Origin: CAVQZA01 sp963724805
Lineage (GTDB): Bacteria > Actinomycetota > Thermoleophilia > Gaiellales > Gaiellaceae
Length of the DNA: 64,000 nucleotides
Direction of reading: 5' to 3'
Assembly (NCBI GenBank): GCA_963724805.1
Contig: CAVRWA010000014.1
Coordinates: 930,001 to 994,000, forward strand
Below, piece by piece: positions 1-7,887 of this stretch (within the stretch, counting starts at the first letter, position 1; the number at the start of each line of letters is the position of its first letter). The notes under the pieces are model-generated. The model was not told where the DNA came from. It saw only the letters and a list, made by a program, of their open reading frames with translations, and ran no database searches. The translations under genes were made by a program, and so were the position numbers.

Positions 1-1298
1 GTCGTGCCGCTCTTCATCGCCAGGATCGGCTTCCGGCGCGCGAGTCGCCGCGCGATGCGCGCGAACTTGCGCGGGTTGCCGAAGGATTCGAGGTAGAGGA
101 GGACGAGGTCGGTCTCGGGGTCGTCCTCCCACCACTCGAGCAGGTCGTTCGAGGACACGTCTGCCTTGTTGCCGATCGAGACGAAGGCGGAGAGGCCCAG
201 CCCGCGCGCCTCGGCCCGCTCGAGCAGGGCGAGCCCGAGGGCGCCGCTCTGCGACGAGAAGCCGATCCGGCCCGTCGGGAAGGCCCGCGGCGCGAAGGTC
301 GCGTTGAGGTTGACCGCGGCCGAGGCGATTCCGAGGCAGTTGGGGCCGACGATGCGGGCGCCGTGCGCGCGGGCCAGCGCGAGGAGCTGGGCCTGGCGCT
401 CGATTCCTTCCCGGCCGATCTCGGCGAACCCGGCGGAGATCACGCAGAGGGCGCGGACGCCCTTCTGCAGCGCCTCCTCGGCGGCGTCCAGGACTCGCTC
501 TCCGGGCAGGCAGATCACTGCGAGGTCGATCTCGTCCGGGATCTCGCCGATCTTGGTGTAGGCGCGCACTCCGGCAACGGGTTCGCCCTTGACGTTGATC
601 GGGAAGGCTGCGCCGCTGAAGTCCGCCTCGAGGATGTTGCGGAAGAGCTCGCCGCCGATCGAGCCGCGCCTGCGCGAGGCGCCGATCACGGCCACCGAGG
701 CGGGCCGGAAGAACGGGAGCAGCGAGGCGGTGACGCCGACGTGGTCGCGCTCGTCCACGGCCTCCTGGTAGGTCGCGGTCGCCGCGATCGGGAATCGCAC
801 CTCGATCTCGCCCCCCTCGAGGGCGCGTGCGACCTTGAACCCCGCGTCCTCGAACACGGCGAGCATCGGTCGGTTCTCGGGCATCACGACGGCGACGAAG
901 CGCTCGATCCCGGCCTCGCCCGCGAGTGCCGCGAGCTGCTCGAGCAGGCGCGTGCCGACGCCGCGGCCCTGGAGGTCGTCGGCGACGGCGAAGGCGACCT
1001 CCGCCGTATGGGGCTCGCGCAGCCGCGCGTAGCTCGCGAGCGCGACGATGCGTTCCTCGCCGGGCTCGCCGAGTGCCCCGATCAGCGCGCCGATGTCGGT
1101 CCAGTTGGGCTCGACCCACGGTTCGACGAGCCCTCGTCCAAGCTCCGGGAGGCCGTGGAAGCGCAGATAGCGGCTGCGCTCGGACAGTCCCGCGAAGAAC
1201 TCGAGCAGCGCCTCGGAGTCGGCGGAGTGCGGCGGCCGCAGGCGCAGGGTGGTGCCGTCCCGGAGGATGACGTCGCGGAGCTCGGTCACAGCACTCAT
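1..1298 (-). CDS. GNAT acetyltransferase fused to CoA-binding acyl-CoA synthetase-like domains (3' end outside window)
   Basis: About 432 residues are visible, starting at an ATG on the complement and running off the left edge, so the C-terminus is missing. Residues about 10-165 read as a GNAT fold, with the acetyl-CoA loop visible as DDLQGRGVGTRLLEQL. From about residue 195 the sequence becomes a CoA-binding Rossmann domain (VAVIGASRRRGSIGGELFRN) like the alpha part of NDP-forming acyl-CoA synthetases, followed by the start of the ligase-like region (IGFSSQSGALG). Known actinobacterial proteins with these two modules (the Pat/PatA type) acetylate lysines of metabolic enzymes such as acetyl-CoA synthetase. 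The role here is inferred from architecture; no substrate can be read from the sequence. Confidence 0.8.
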   Translation of the reverse strand, partial: MSAVTELRDVILRDGTTLRLRPPHSADSEALLEFFAGLSERSRYLRFHGLPELGRGLVEPWVEPNWTDIGALIGALGEPGEERIVALASYARLREPHTAEVAFAVADDLQGRGVGTRLLEQLAALAGEAGIERFVAVVMPENRPMLAVFEDAGFKVARALEGGEIEVRFPIAATATYQEAVDERDHVGVTASLLPFFRPASVAVIGASRRRGSIGGELFRNILEADFSGAAFPINVKGEPVAGVRAYTKIGEIPDEIDLAVICLPGERVLDAAEEALQKGVRALCVISAGFAEIGREGIERQAQLLALARAHGARIVGPNCLGIASAAVNLNATFAPRAFPTGRIGFSSQSGALGLALLERAEARGLGLSAFVSIGNKADVSSNDLLEWWEDDPETDLVLLYLESFGNPRKFARIARRLARRKPILAMKSGT

Positions 1299-1320
1299 TC
1301 TGTACCCGATCTTTACGACC

Positions 1321-1350
1321 GGCGCCCGCCTGGGAATCAGGGCGGGCGCC
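1321..1350. terminator. Hairpin between GNAT gene promoter and SRPBCC stop
   Basis: GGCGCCCGCC at 1321-1330 and GGCGGGCGCC at 1341-1350 are perfect 10-bp inverted arms around a 10-nt loop. The hairpin lies just downstream of the SRPBCC gene on the minus strand. On the plus strand a T-run follows at 1363-1369. It is probably the terminator of the arsR-SRPBCC operon, though the minus-strand side has no clear U-tract. Confidence 0.5.
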
Positions 1351-1381
1351 GCTTCGTCCTTCGGTTTTTCCGCAGCGCCGG

Positions 1382-1834
1382 TCAGGCGGCTGTCGCAGCG
1401 GCGTAGCGGGCGAGCACGCCCGGCCAGCCTTGCTCGTAGCCGCTGCGCGTCTCCTCGGGCTTGGCGAGAGCCTCCCAGCCTCGGTGCTCGAGCTCCACAC
1501 GGGTCGCCTCGCCGACGGCGACGAAGCGGAGCTCGACCTCGGTGCTCGGCTCGTCCGGCGCGCTGCCCGGGTGCCAGGTGAACGAGACCCGGCTGGGCGG
1601 CTCCCAGACCAGGATCTCGCCCCAGTTCGACTCCTCGCCCGCCTTCGAGCGCTCGACGATCCGCCCGCCCTCGCCGGGCTCGAAGAACGCCTCGTCGACG
1701 TCGCCGCCGTAGATCGAGTGCGTCTCGAGCGGCCACCACTCGCCGAGGCGCTCGGTGAAGACCCGGAATGCGTGCTCGGGCGTGCACTCGACGGTGACCG
1801 AGCGCAGAACCGGCGCCACTGTCTCGACTGCCAT
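1382..1834 (-). CDS. SRPBCC/AHSA1-family START-fold protein
   Basis: This 150-residue protein has the AHSA1-type SRPBCC signature: an N-terminal VTVECTPEHAFRVFTERLGEWW, a central FTWHPG strand and a C-terminal ELEHRGWEAL followed by YEQGWPGVLARYA. Such proteins form a helix-grip hydrophobic pocket; the bound ligand is unknown. Its ATG follows the TAG of the upstream ArsR gene with no gap, so the two are cotranscribed and probably translationally coupled. ArsR-SRPBCC pairs of this type are common in actinobacteria, where the ArsR protein controls its partner. The cytoplasmic location follows from the absence of a signal peptide. Confidence 0.85.
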   Translation of the reverse strand: MAVETVAPVLRSVTVECTPEHAFRVFTERLGEWWPLETHSIYGGDVDEAFFEPGEGGRIVERSKAGEESNWGEILVWEPPSRVSFTWHPGSAPDEPSTEVELRFVAVGEATRVELEHRGWEALAKPEETRSGYEQGWPGVLARYAAATAA

Positions 1835-2146
1835 CTATTCCTCCTCCTCTCGCTCGGCGAGCTCTTTGAAGCTGCCGAGAGCCGTGTCCCAGAACCCGTC
1901 GAGGTAGGCGCGCAGGGCGCCGAGCCCGTCGGGGTCGATCCGGTAGAGCCGCCGCGCTCCCTGCTGTTCGTCGCTGACGAGCCCGGCGCCCTTCAGCACG
2001 CGCAGGTGCTGGGAGACCGCCGGCCGTGAGACCGGAAGCCCGTCCGCGATCTCGCCGACCGGCCTCGGGCCGTTCCGGAGCGACTCGAACACCGCGCGCC
2101 GGGTGGGATCGGCGAGAGCCTGGATTGCGGCATTTGCGTTAGCCAT
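1835..2146 (-). CDS. ArsR-family winged-helix repressor
   Basis: This 103-residue protein has the full ArsR winged helix: ALADPTRRAVFESL at the N-terminus, the recognition segment VSRPAVSQHLRVLKGAGLV, then a beta wing (GARRLYRIDPDGLGALRAYL). It lacks the CxC metal site of classical ArsR proteins, as is usual for the subgroup paired with SRPBCC proteins. It is the first gene of a two-gene operon and diverges from pdxH. Three ACTTAC half-sites lie directly next to its start codon, so autoregulation is likely. The operator begins two bases from the ATG, which suggests a leaderless transcript or a slightly later true start. Confidence 0.88.
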   Translation of the reverse strand: MANANAAIQALADPTRRAVFESLRNGPRPVGEIADGLPVSRPAVSQHLRVLKGAGLVSDEQQGARRLYRIDPDGLGALRAYLDGFWDTALGSFKELAEREEEE

Positions 2147-2147
2147 G

Positions 2148-2172
2148 ACTTACGGTAAGTAACCACTTACGG
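2148..2172. promoter_or_regulatory. Probable ArsR operator, three half-sites
   Basis: ACTTAC (2148-2153), GTAAGT (2155-2160) and ACTTAC (2165-2170) form two overlapping perfect inverted repeats, one with a 1-bp and one with a 4-bp spacer. They sit in the 50-bp divergent gap between arsR and pdxH, in an AT-richer patch than the surroundings. ArsR proteins bind such 12-2-12-like palindromes. Assignment to the adjacent ArsR is inferred from position. Confidence 0.65.
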
Positions 2173-2196
2173 AAGCATCTGTCAAGCTCCACGTCG

Positions 2197-2787
2197 ATGG
2201 AGCTCCGCCGCAGCGATCTCGACCCGGATCCGCTCGCCCAGTTCGCGTCGTGGTTTCTCGCGGCGGGGGAGGCCGGCGTTCCCGTTCCCGAGGCGATGGC
2301 GCTCGCGACGGCGGCGCCCGACGGCGCGCCCTCGGCTCGGATGGTGCTGCTGAAGGGCTTCGACGAGCGCGGCCTCGTCTTCTTCACGAGCTACGGGAGC
2401 AGGAAAGGACGCGAGCTCGCGGCGAACCCCCGGGCGGCGCTCCTCTTCCACTGGCAGCCGCTCGGGCGCCAGGTACGCGTCGAGGGAGCTGTCTCGCGGG
2501 TTCCCGTCGAGGAGTCGGAGTCGTACTTTCGCTCGCGGCCGCTCGGGAGCCGGCTCTCGGCGATCGCCTCCGACCAGTCGGAGCCGGTCGCCGCGCGCGC
2601 CGAGCTCGAGGCCCGGGTCGCCGCTCTGGAGGGCGACGCGTACCCGCCGCGCCCGGCGAGCTGGGGCGGCTACGTGCTCGCGCCCGCCGCGTACGAGTTC
2701 TGGCAGCACCGGGACGACCGCCTCCACGACCGGTTCCGCTACGAGCGCGACGGCGGTGGCTGGCGGATCGACCGCCTCCAGCCCTGA
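2197..2787 (+). CDS. pdxH: Pyridoxamine 5'-phosphate oxidase
   Basis: This FMN-dependent enzyme oxidises pyridoxamine or pyridoxine 5'-phosphate to pyridoxal 5'-phosphate, the last step of B6 synthesis and salvage. At 196 residues it has normal length. Family blocks are in order: N-terminal DPDPLAQFASWF, the substrate/FMN strand PSARMVLLKGFDERGLVFFT, SRKGRELAANPRAALLFHW, RVEGAVSRV, SYFRSRPLGSRLSAIAS, and the C-terminal FWQHRDDRLHDRFRY with WRIDRLQP at the extreme end. The ATG at 2197 gives the expected N-terminus. It diverges from the arsR operon and may share its regulatory gap. PLP made here would serve argD and ACC deaminase encoded in the same window, though that is not a specific link. 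Confidence 0.95.
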   Translation: MELRRSDLDPDPLAQFASWFLAAGEAGVPVPEAMALATAAPDGAPSARMVLLKGFDERGLVFFTSYGSRKGRELAANPRAALLFHWQPLGRQVRVEGAVSRVPVEESESYFRSRPLGSRLSAIASDQSEPVAARAELEARVAALEGDAYPPRPASWGGYVLAPAAYEFWQHRDDRLHDRFRYERDGGGWRIDRLQP

Positions 2788-2790
2788 CGG

Positions 2791-2821
2791 CCCTGTCCCG
2801 GGGTCAGGCCTCGGGACAGGG
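2791..2821. terminator. Bidirectional terminator hairpin after pdxH
   Basis: CCCTGTCCCG (2791-2800) and CGGGACAGGG (2812-2821) are perfect 10-bp inverted arms around an 11-nt loop, starting 4 bp after the pdxH stop in the convergent gap before dinB. No U-tract follows. Confidence 0.6.
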
Positions 2822-2915
2822 CCGGCGGCGCGGCGCGGCTTGAATAGGCCGTTTCTACCCGTCCCTTGTGCTCATGAGCACATGAAATGGGGTCAGGCAC
2901 TCGGACCTGGCTGTT

Positions 2916-3971
2916 CTAGACCAGAGAGAGCTGCTGGAACGGCTCGAGGCCCGAGACGCCGACGCCGACGAGGCGGAGCGCGCCGGGCCGCTGCTGGAGC
3001 GCGCGGTCGAGCAGCGCGCAGGCGAGCTCGCCGATCGTGGCCGCATCGTCGATCCCGGCCGACAGCGTTTGCGAGCGGCTGCGGATCGAGAAGTCGGGGT
3101 AGCGGATCTTCGTGGTGACCGTCCGCGCGCAGCGCCCGTCGCGGCGCAACAGTTCCGAGACGCGCTCTGCCATCCTCTTCAACTCGGCGTGCAGCGCCTC
3201 GCGGTCGGCCACGTCGCGCTCGAAGGTCTCCTCCTGGCTGATCGAGACGGCTTCGGCGGGGCCTTCGAGTACCCGCAGGTCGACCCCCTGCGCGCGGTCG
3301 CGCATCAGCCGGCCCCATTTGCCCGGGACGAGCGCCTTCAGCTGCTCGTCGGTGAGCGCCGCGAGCGCGCCGATCGTCTCGACGCCCGCCAAGGCGAGCC
3401 GCTCTTCGGCCTTGGGGCCGACGCCAGGGAGCAGTCGCACCTCGAGCGGTGCGAGGAACGCCGCCTCGCGCCCGGCGCGCACGACGGTGAGCCCGCCGGG
3501 CTTGCGGCGGTCGGACGCGACCTTCGCGACCACCTTGGACGTGGCCACTCCGAGCGAGCACGAGAGGCTCGTCCCGGCGCGCACCGACGCCTGCACCGCC
3601 TCGGCGACCTTCCGCGCCTCGAGCCAGTCCTCCCCGGAAACCTCGCCGATGTCGAGGTACCCCTCGTCGATCCCGACCTGCTCGACGGTCGGCGTCACCC
3701 CGCGGATCGTCTGCCAGACCGAGCGCGAGTACTCGCGGTAGAGCTGGCCGCGCGGGCGGACGAAGACTGCGTTCGGACAGCGTCGCAACGCCTCGGCGCA
3801 ACTCATCGCGGAGCGGATGCCGAAGCCGCGCGCCACGTAGTTCGCGGTCGCGACGACTCCGCGCCCCCGCGGATCGCCGCCGACCACGAGCGGGACTCGC
3901 TTCAGCTCGGGCTGCTCGATCTCCTCGACGGCCGCGTAGAACGCGTCGAGGTCGAGGTGGGCGAGGATCAC
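2916..3971 (-). CDS. dinB: DNA polymerase IV (Y-family translesion polymerase)
   Basis: This 351-residue Y-family polymerase has the catalytic Asp pair in HLDLDAFYAAVE near the N-terminus and the second acidic pair in the palm (GIDEGYLDI, where most DinB proteins have SIDEAYLDV). The thumb HhH segment reads LLPGVGPKAEERL and a little-finger domain follows. It synthesises past damaged bases and is usually error-prone. The GTG start overlaps the stop of the upstream aldo/keto reductase gene by 4 nt (GTGA), implying translational coupling. No C-terminal beta-clamp motif of the canonical QL(S/D)LF type is obvious; the last residues LEPFQQLSLV contain QQLSLV, which could serve. Confidence 0.93.
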   Translation of the reverse strand: MILAHLDLDAFYAAVEEIEQPELKRVPLVVGGDPRGRGVVATANYVARGFGIRSAMSCAEALRRCPNAVFVRPRGQLYREYSRSVWQTIRGVTPTVEQVGIDEGYLDIGEVSGEDWLEARKVAEAVQASVRAGTSLSCSLGVATSKVVAKVASDRRKPGGLTVVRAGREAAFLAPLEVRLLPGVGPKAEERLALAGVETIGALAALTDEQLKALVPGKWGRLMRDRAQGVDLRVLEGPAEAVSISQEETFERDVADREALHAELKRMAERVSELLRRDGRCARTVTTKIRYPDFSIRSRSQTLSAGIDDAATIGELACALLDRALQQRPGALRLVGVGVSGLEPFQQLSLV

Positions 3972-4903
3972 AGCAGCGAGGCGAGCTCGGCGCGGTCGGC
4001 CTCGGAGAGCTCGAGCTCGAGCGCCCGCAGCGCCGGCTCGATGTGAGCGGGCCGGCGCGGGCCGACGACGACGGCGGTCACGTCCCGGCTCGACAGCAGC
4101 CAGGCGAACGCGAGCGTCGCGGAGTCGACGCCGCGCGCGGCTGCCGCGCGTTCGAACGCCTCGAGCCCGTCGAAGACCGCGTCGGTTCGCAGGTGCTCGT
4201 ACGGCTCGGAGCGCAGCGTCATCCGCGACCCGGCGGGCGGAGGCTCGCCGCGGCGGTACTTCCCGGTCAGCCAGCCGCCCGCGAGCGGCGAGAACGGCGT
4301 GAAGCCGAGCCCCTGCCCGCGGCAGATCGGCAGCACCTCGGCCTCGACGTCGCGGTCGAGCAGCGAGTAGGAGTTCTGCACCCAGGCGTAGCGGCCGCCT
4401 GCGGCTTCGAGGATCCTGCCGTCGACGTTCGAGCCGCCGAAGGCACCGATCAGGCCCTCCGCGCGGAGCTCCTCGAGCGTCCCGAGCGTGTCCTCGAGCG
4501 GCGTGTCCGGATCGGGCGCATGCGTGAGGTAGAGCTCGACGCGGTCGACCCCCAGCCGCGTGAGGCTCGACGCGAGCTGGCGGCGGATCCGCGCCGGCGC
4601 GAGGCCGTGGTCCTCACCGACGTCCATCGGGTTGAAGGTCTTGGTGGTCAGCTTCGGTCGCACGCCGCGGGCCGCTATCCATTTCCCGATCGCCGTCTCG
4701 GAGCGGCCGCCGCCGTACGCGTCGGCGGTGTCGAACGTGGTGATCCCGGCCTCCCAGGCCGCGTCCATGACCGTGAACGCGTCCGCCTCACCCTCGCCCT
4801 GCCCGAAGAACTCGGGCGACGAGCCGATTCCGCCGAAGTTGCCGCAGCCGAGGATCAGCCGCGAGACGCTGACCCCGGTGGCGCCGAGAGGACGCTCTTC
4901 CAC
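3968..4903 (-). CDS. Aldo/keto reductase
   Basis: This 311-residue NADPH-dependent (beta/alpha)8-barrel oxidoreductase starts at a GTG. The N-terminal GATGVSVSRLILGCGNFGG is followed by the Asp-containing FDTADAYGGGRSE strand with the catalytic Asp and Tyr, the Lys strand around KLTTKTF, and a His at VELYLTHAPDPDTP. The C-terminal cofactor region ends in VVVGPRRPAHIEPAL. It reduces aldehydes or ketones; the substrate cannot be read. It lies upstream of dinB with a 4-nt overlap, so the two share a transcript, but a functional connection is not evident. The promoter should lie in the 118-bp divergent gap to the HIT gene. Confidence 0.9.
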   Translation of the reverse strand: MEERPLGATGVSVSRLILGCGNFGGIGSSPEFFGQGEGEADAFTVMDAAWEAGITTFDTADAYGGGRSETAIGKWIAARGVRPKLTTKTFNPMDVGEDHGLAPARIRRQLASSLTRLGVDRVELYLTHAPDPDTPLEDTLGTLEELRAEGLIGAFGGSNVDGRILEAAGGRYAWVQNSYSLLDRDVEAEVLPICRGQGLGFTPFSPLAGGWLTGKYRRGEPPPAGSRMTLRSEPYEHLRTDAVFDGLEAFERAAAARGVDSATLAFAWLLSSRDVTAVVVGPRRPAHIEPALRALELELSEADRAELASLL

Positions 4904-5021
4904 GACGGCGATTCTACGGTCACGACGGTCCCGGCCTCGCCGCGCAGGATCGTCGAGCGCCGATCGCCGCCGGCCGGCCGCCGGCCTCCACGAACCGGCA
5001 GGCCGGCGCTATGTTCGATCC

Positions 5022-5465
5022 ATGGCCGCGTCTGCTCACTGCATCTTCTGCGAGATCGTCGCCGGACGCGAGCCTGCCAGCGTCGTCCATGACGACGACC
5101 TCGTGATGGCTTTCATGGACATAGCCCCGGCGACCGAGGGGTACGTGATCGTGGTCCCGAAGGATCACGTCCCGCTCCTGGACGACCTCGACGACGAGAC
5201 AGGAGCGCGCATGTTCACGGTTGCGCGGCGCATCCAGACCGTTCTCCGGGCGTCGGCCCTCAGGTGCGACGGGATCAACCTCCTCCTTTTCGACGGGGAG
5301 GTCGCCGGACAGGATGTTCCGCATACCCACCTCCACGTCGTGCCGCGATACGCGGGTGACGGCGTCCTCTGGCTCGAGTACACGCCGCTCGATCCCGGGA
5401 GAGAGGCGCTGGACGAGACCGCGGCCTCGCTCCGCCGCCTCTACGCCGAGCGATTCCCGGCCTAG
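5022..5465 (+). CDS. HIT-family nucleotide hydrolase/transferase
   Basis: This 147-residue protein has the histidine-triad motif PHTHLHVVPR (residues about 95-104), in which the middle His attacks nucleoside phosphoramidates or dinucleotides, and the N-terminal CIFCEIVAGREPASVV block, whose Cys pair begins a zinc site in many HIT proteins. The reading frame is open further upstream, but the ATG at 5022 gives the normal family N-terminus (MAASAHCIFCEI). The gene converges with argH and the two stop codons share one CTAG (5462-5465). Confidence 0.92.
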   Translation: MAASAHCIFCEIVAGREPASVVHDDDLVMAFMDIAPATEGYVIVVPKDHVPLLDDLDDETGARMFTVARRIQTVLRASALRCDGINLLLFDGEVAGQDVPHTHLHVVPRYAGDGVLWLEYTPLDPGREALDETAASLRRLYAERFPA

Positions 5466-6685
5466 GAGAGCCGCGCGCGTGCCGCGGCGACCTGCTCGCG
5501 CGCGCCACCCGGCCCGGGGGTCGGGCGGGCACCGGGCTCCGCGGGCGGCTCGAACGTCCCCTCGCGAACCTGCGCGGCGACCTGCTCGTGGGCCTCGCGG
5601 AACGGGACACCCTGCCGGACGAGCGCCTCGGCAGCGTCCGTCGCGAGGAGAAGCGGGTCGTTGCACGCCGCGGCCAGGCGGTCGTGGTCGAGCTCGAGCC
5701 CGGCGATCAGCACGCCGAGCGCCGCGAGCGCGAGCGCCGTGTCGCGGCGGGCGTCGAAGACGGGCCGCTTGTCCTCCTGCAGGTCACGGTCGTAGGAGAG
5801 CGGCAGGCCCTTCACCACGGCGAGCAGGCCCGTGAGGCGGCCGATCGCGGTTCCGGCCTTGCCGCGGACGAGCTCGGCGACGTCTGGGTTCAGCTTCTGC
5901 GGCATCATCGAGGAGCCGGTCGCGGCCGCCTCGGGCAGGCGGGCGAAGCCGAACTCGCTGGTGCTCCAGAGCACGAGCTCTTCGCCTATCCGCGAGAGGT
6001 GCGTGAAGAGGACGGTGCACGCGTAGAGGTAGTCGATCGCGAAGTCGCGGTCGGCGACGGCGTCGAGCGAGTTCCGAAGCTGGTCGGCTCCCTCCGGAGC
6101 GGGCAGCGGCAGCGTCGAGCCCGCGAGCGCGCCCGCTCCGAGGGGCGAGGGCGCGGCCTGCGCGGCCGCGAACGCGAAGCGCACGAGGTCGCGCTCGAGC
6201 ATCTCGACCCAGGCGAGGAGGTGGTGGCCGACCGTGACGGGCTGCGCGCGCTGGAGGTGCGTGTACCCGGGCATCGGCGTCTCGGCCTCGGCCTCGGCGA
6301 GGTCGAGCACGACGCCCGCGAGCGCGAGAATCGCCTCGCGCGCCTCGGAGCAGGCGTCCTCGACGTAGAGGCGGAACGCGGCGGCGACCTGGTCGTTGCG
6401 CGAGCGCCCCGCGTGGATCTTGGCCCCGAGCGGCCCGAGCAGGCGCTCGATGGCCGAGTGAACGTCCTCGTCCTCCTGTGTTACCATGTTAACACGATAA
6501 CCTGCGAGCTGGGCCTCGGCCTCCGCGGCCTCGGCGTCGGTGAGGATCCCCGCCGCGGCCAGGCGCCGCGCGTGCAGCGCGGTCGCCCGGCAGTCGTACG
6601 GAAAGAGCTCCGCGTCCTCGGCCCGGAGGAACTCCCAGACCTCGGGGGCCAGGCGGCCCCCGACGCGGCCGGACCAGAGGGTCAT
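5462..6685 (-). CDS. argH: Argininosuccinate lyase
   Basis: This enzyme splits argininosuccinate to arginine and fumarate, the last step of arginine synthesis. The protein has 407 residues, slightly shorter than the usual 450-470. The fumarase/aspartase signature GSSMMPQKLNP is intact, as are KIHAGRSRNDQ and GYTHLQRAQPVT. The ATG overlaps the argG stop by 4 nt. The family usually begins LWGGRF; here it is LWSGRV, a mild deviation. Just before the conserved DEDVHSAIE helix is the segment YRVNMVTQE, encoded by unusually AT-rich codons that form an 18-bp palindrome. It is the last gene of the arg operon and ends on a CTAG shared with the convergent HIT gene. Confidence 0.95.
   Translation of the reverse strand: MTLWSGRVGGRLAPEVWEFLRAEDAELFPYDCRATALHARRLAAAGILTDAEAAEAEAQLAGYRVNMVTQEDEDVHSAIERLLGPLGAKIHAGRSRNDQVAAAFRLYVEDACSEAREAILALAGVVLDLAEAEAETPMPGYTHLQRAQPVTVGHHLLAWVEMLERDLVRFAFAAAQAAPSPLGAGALAGSTLPLPAPEGADQLRNSLDAVADRDFAIDYLYACTVLFTHLSRIGEELVLWSTSEFGFARLPEAAATGSSMMPQKLNPDVAELVRGKAGTAIGRLTGLLAVVKGLPLSYDRDLQEDKRPVFDARRDTALALAALGVLIAGLELDHDRLAAACNDPLLLATDAAEALVRQGVPFREAHEQVAAQVREGTFEPPAEPGARPTPGPGGAREQVAAARARLS
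6478..6495. repeat. AT-rich 18-bp palindrome inside argH
   Basis: GTGTTACCATGTTAACAC has perfect GTGTTA/TAACAC arms and a central CATG, with one mismatched pair. It stands out sharply from the surrounding GC-rich codons. The shape is that of a dimeric-repressor operator, but its position more than 190 bp into argH is unusual and no cognate regulator is known. It does not resemble the ARG boxes at 12471-12502. Confidence 0.5.
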
Positions 6686-7887
6686 ACCTCGGCCAGCTTG
6701 CGCTCCCTGGCCGCGGCCAGCTCGACCTCGAGCGCGGCGATCTGGATGAAGCCTTCCGCCGCAGCGTGCGGGAAGGTCTCGCCGGTGCCGTACGAGGCGA
6801 GGGTCTCGGAGTAGAGCGCGTACTCGGAGCGGCGACCGACCACCGTCGGCGCTCCGGCCTGGAGTCGCAGCCGCACCTCGCCCGTGACGAGCTCCTGCGT
6901 CTTCGCGAAGAAGGCGTCGTAGGCGTGGCGAACGGGGCTGAACCAGAGCCCGTCGTAGACGAGCTTCGCCCACTGCGGCTCCAGCTCGCGCTTCGCGACC
7001 GCCTCGGCCTTCGTCAGCACGAGGTCCTCGAGCGCGCCGTGGGCGGCGATCAGCGCGATCGCGGCCGGCGCCTCGTACAGCTCGCGGCTCTTGATCCCGA
7101 TCGCGCGGTTCTCGATCATGTCGATCCGCCCGATCCCGTAGGCGCCCGCCTGCTCGTTCAACGCCGCGATCAGCTTGTAGAGCGGCAACTCTGCGCCGTC
7201 GAGCGACACCGGGACGCCCTGCTCGTAGCCGACCACGATCTCCGTGGGTGCCGGCGCGCTCGCGGGAGAGCTGGTGAGCACGAACGCGTCCTCCGGCGGT
7301 GCGACCCACGGGTCCTCGAGCATCCCGGCCTCGATGGCGCGGCCGAAGAGGTTGTCGTCGATCGAGTACGGCGAGGCCTGCTTGGCCTCGACGGGGATCC
7401 CGTGCGCCTCGGCGTAGGCGATCTCCTCGTCGCGCGTCCACACCTTGTCGCGAAGCGGCGCGATCACCTTCACGCCGGGGAACTTTGCCTTGAAGGCGAG
7501 CTCGAAGCGAAGCTGGTCGTTGCCCTTGCCGGTGCAGCCGTGGACGACAGCCTCTGCGCCGAGCTCGAGCGCGAGGCCGGCGACGCCCTCGGCGATCACC
7601 GGCCGCGAGAGCGCCGAGATCAGCGGGTACTTGCCCTCGTACAACGCGTTGGCGATCAGCGTCTTCGCAACCTGTTCGTCCGCGAAGGCCTCCTTGCGGT
7701 CGAGCAGGATCACGTCGTCGGCGCCGGCCGCGCGCCCCCGCGCGAACGCCGGCTCGAAGTTCGCGTCCTGGCCGACGTCGACGAGCACGGCGACGACCTC
7801 GTCGTAGCCGTAGAGCTCCTTCAGCCAGGCGATGATGCAGCTCGTGTCGAGGCCGCCCGAGTAGGCGACCACAGCGGTCTTGCTCAT
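6682..7887 (-). CDS. argG: Argininosuccinate synthase
   Basis: This enzyme joins citrulline and aspartate with ATP to make argininosuccinate. At 401 residues it has standard length. The ATP-binding P-loop reads AVVAYSGGLDTSC at residues 5-17, and the citrulline/aspartate segments HGCTGKGNDQLRFE and SPYSIDDNLFGRAIE are both present. The ATG lies directly after the argR TAA, with a good ribosome-binding site (AAGGAGAT) inside the end of argR. It overlaps argH by 4 nt. Every active-site block I can recognise is present, so it should be functional. Confidence 0.97.
   Translation of the reverse strand: MSKTAVVAYSGGLDTSCIIAWLKELYGYDEVVAVLVDVGQDANFEPAFARGRAAGADDVILLDRKEAFADEQVAKTLIANALYEGKYPLISALSRPVIAEGVAGLALELGAEAVVHGCTGKGNDQLRFELAFKAKFPGVKVIAPLRDKVWTRDEEIAYAEAHGIPVEAKQASPYSIDDNLFGRAIEAGMLEDPWVAPPEDAFVLTSSPASAPAPTEIVVGYEQGVPVSLDGAELPLYKLIAALNEQAGAYGIGRIDMIENRAIGIKSRELYEAPAAIALIAAHGALEDLVLTKAEAVAKRELEPQWAKLVYDGLWFSPVRHAYDAFFAKTQELVTGEVRLRLQAGAPTVVGRRSEYALYSETLASYGTGETFPHAAAEGFIQIAALEVELAAARERKLAEV

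Noticed and set aside
2800..2898. GGGGTCAGGC occurring twice near the pdxH terminator
   Set aside because: Only two copies of a short GC-rich decamer, one of them in the hairpin loop; not enough for a repeat family.
4560..5021. N-terminal extension of the HIT protein frame
   Set aside because: The extension is antisense to the aldo/keto reductase gene and has no homology. The ATG at 5022 gives a normal HIT N-terminus.
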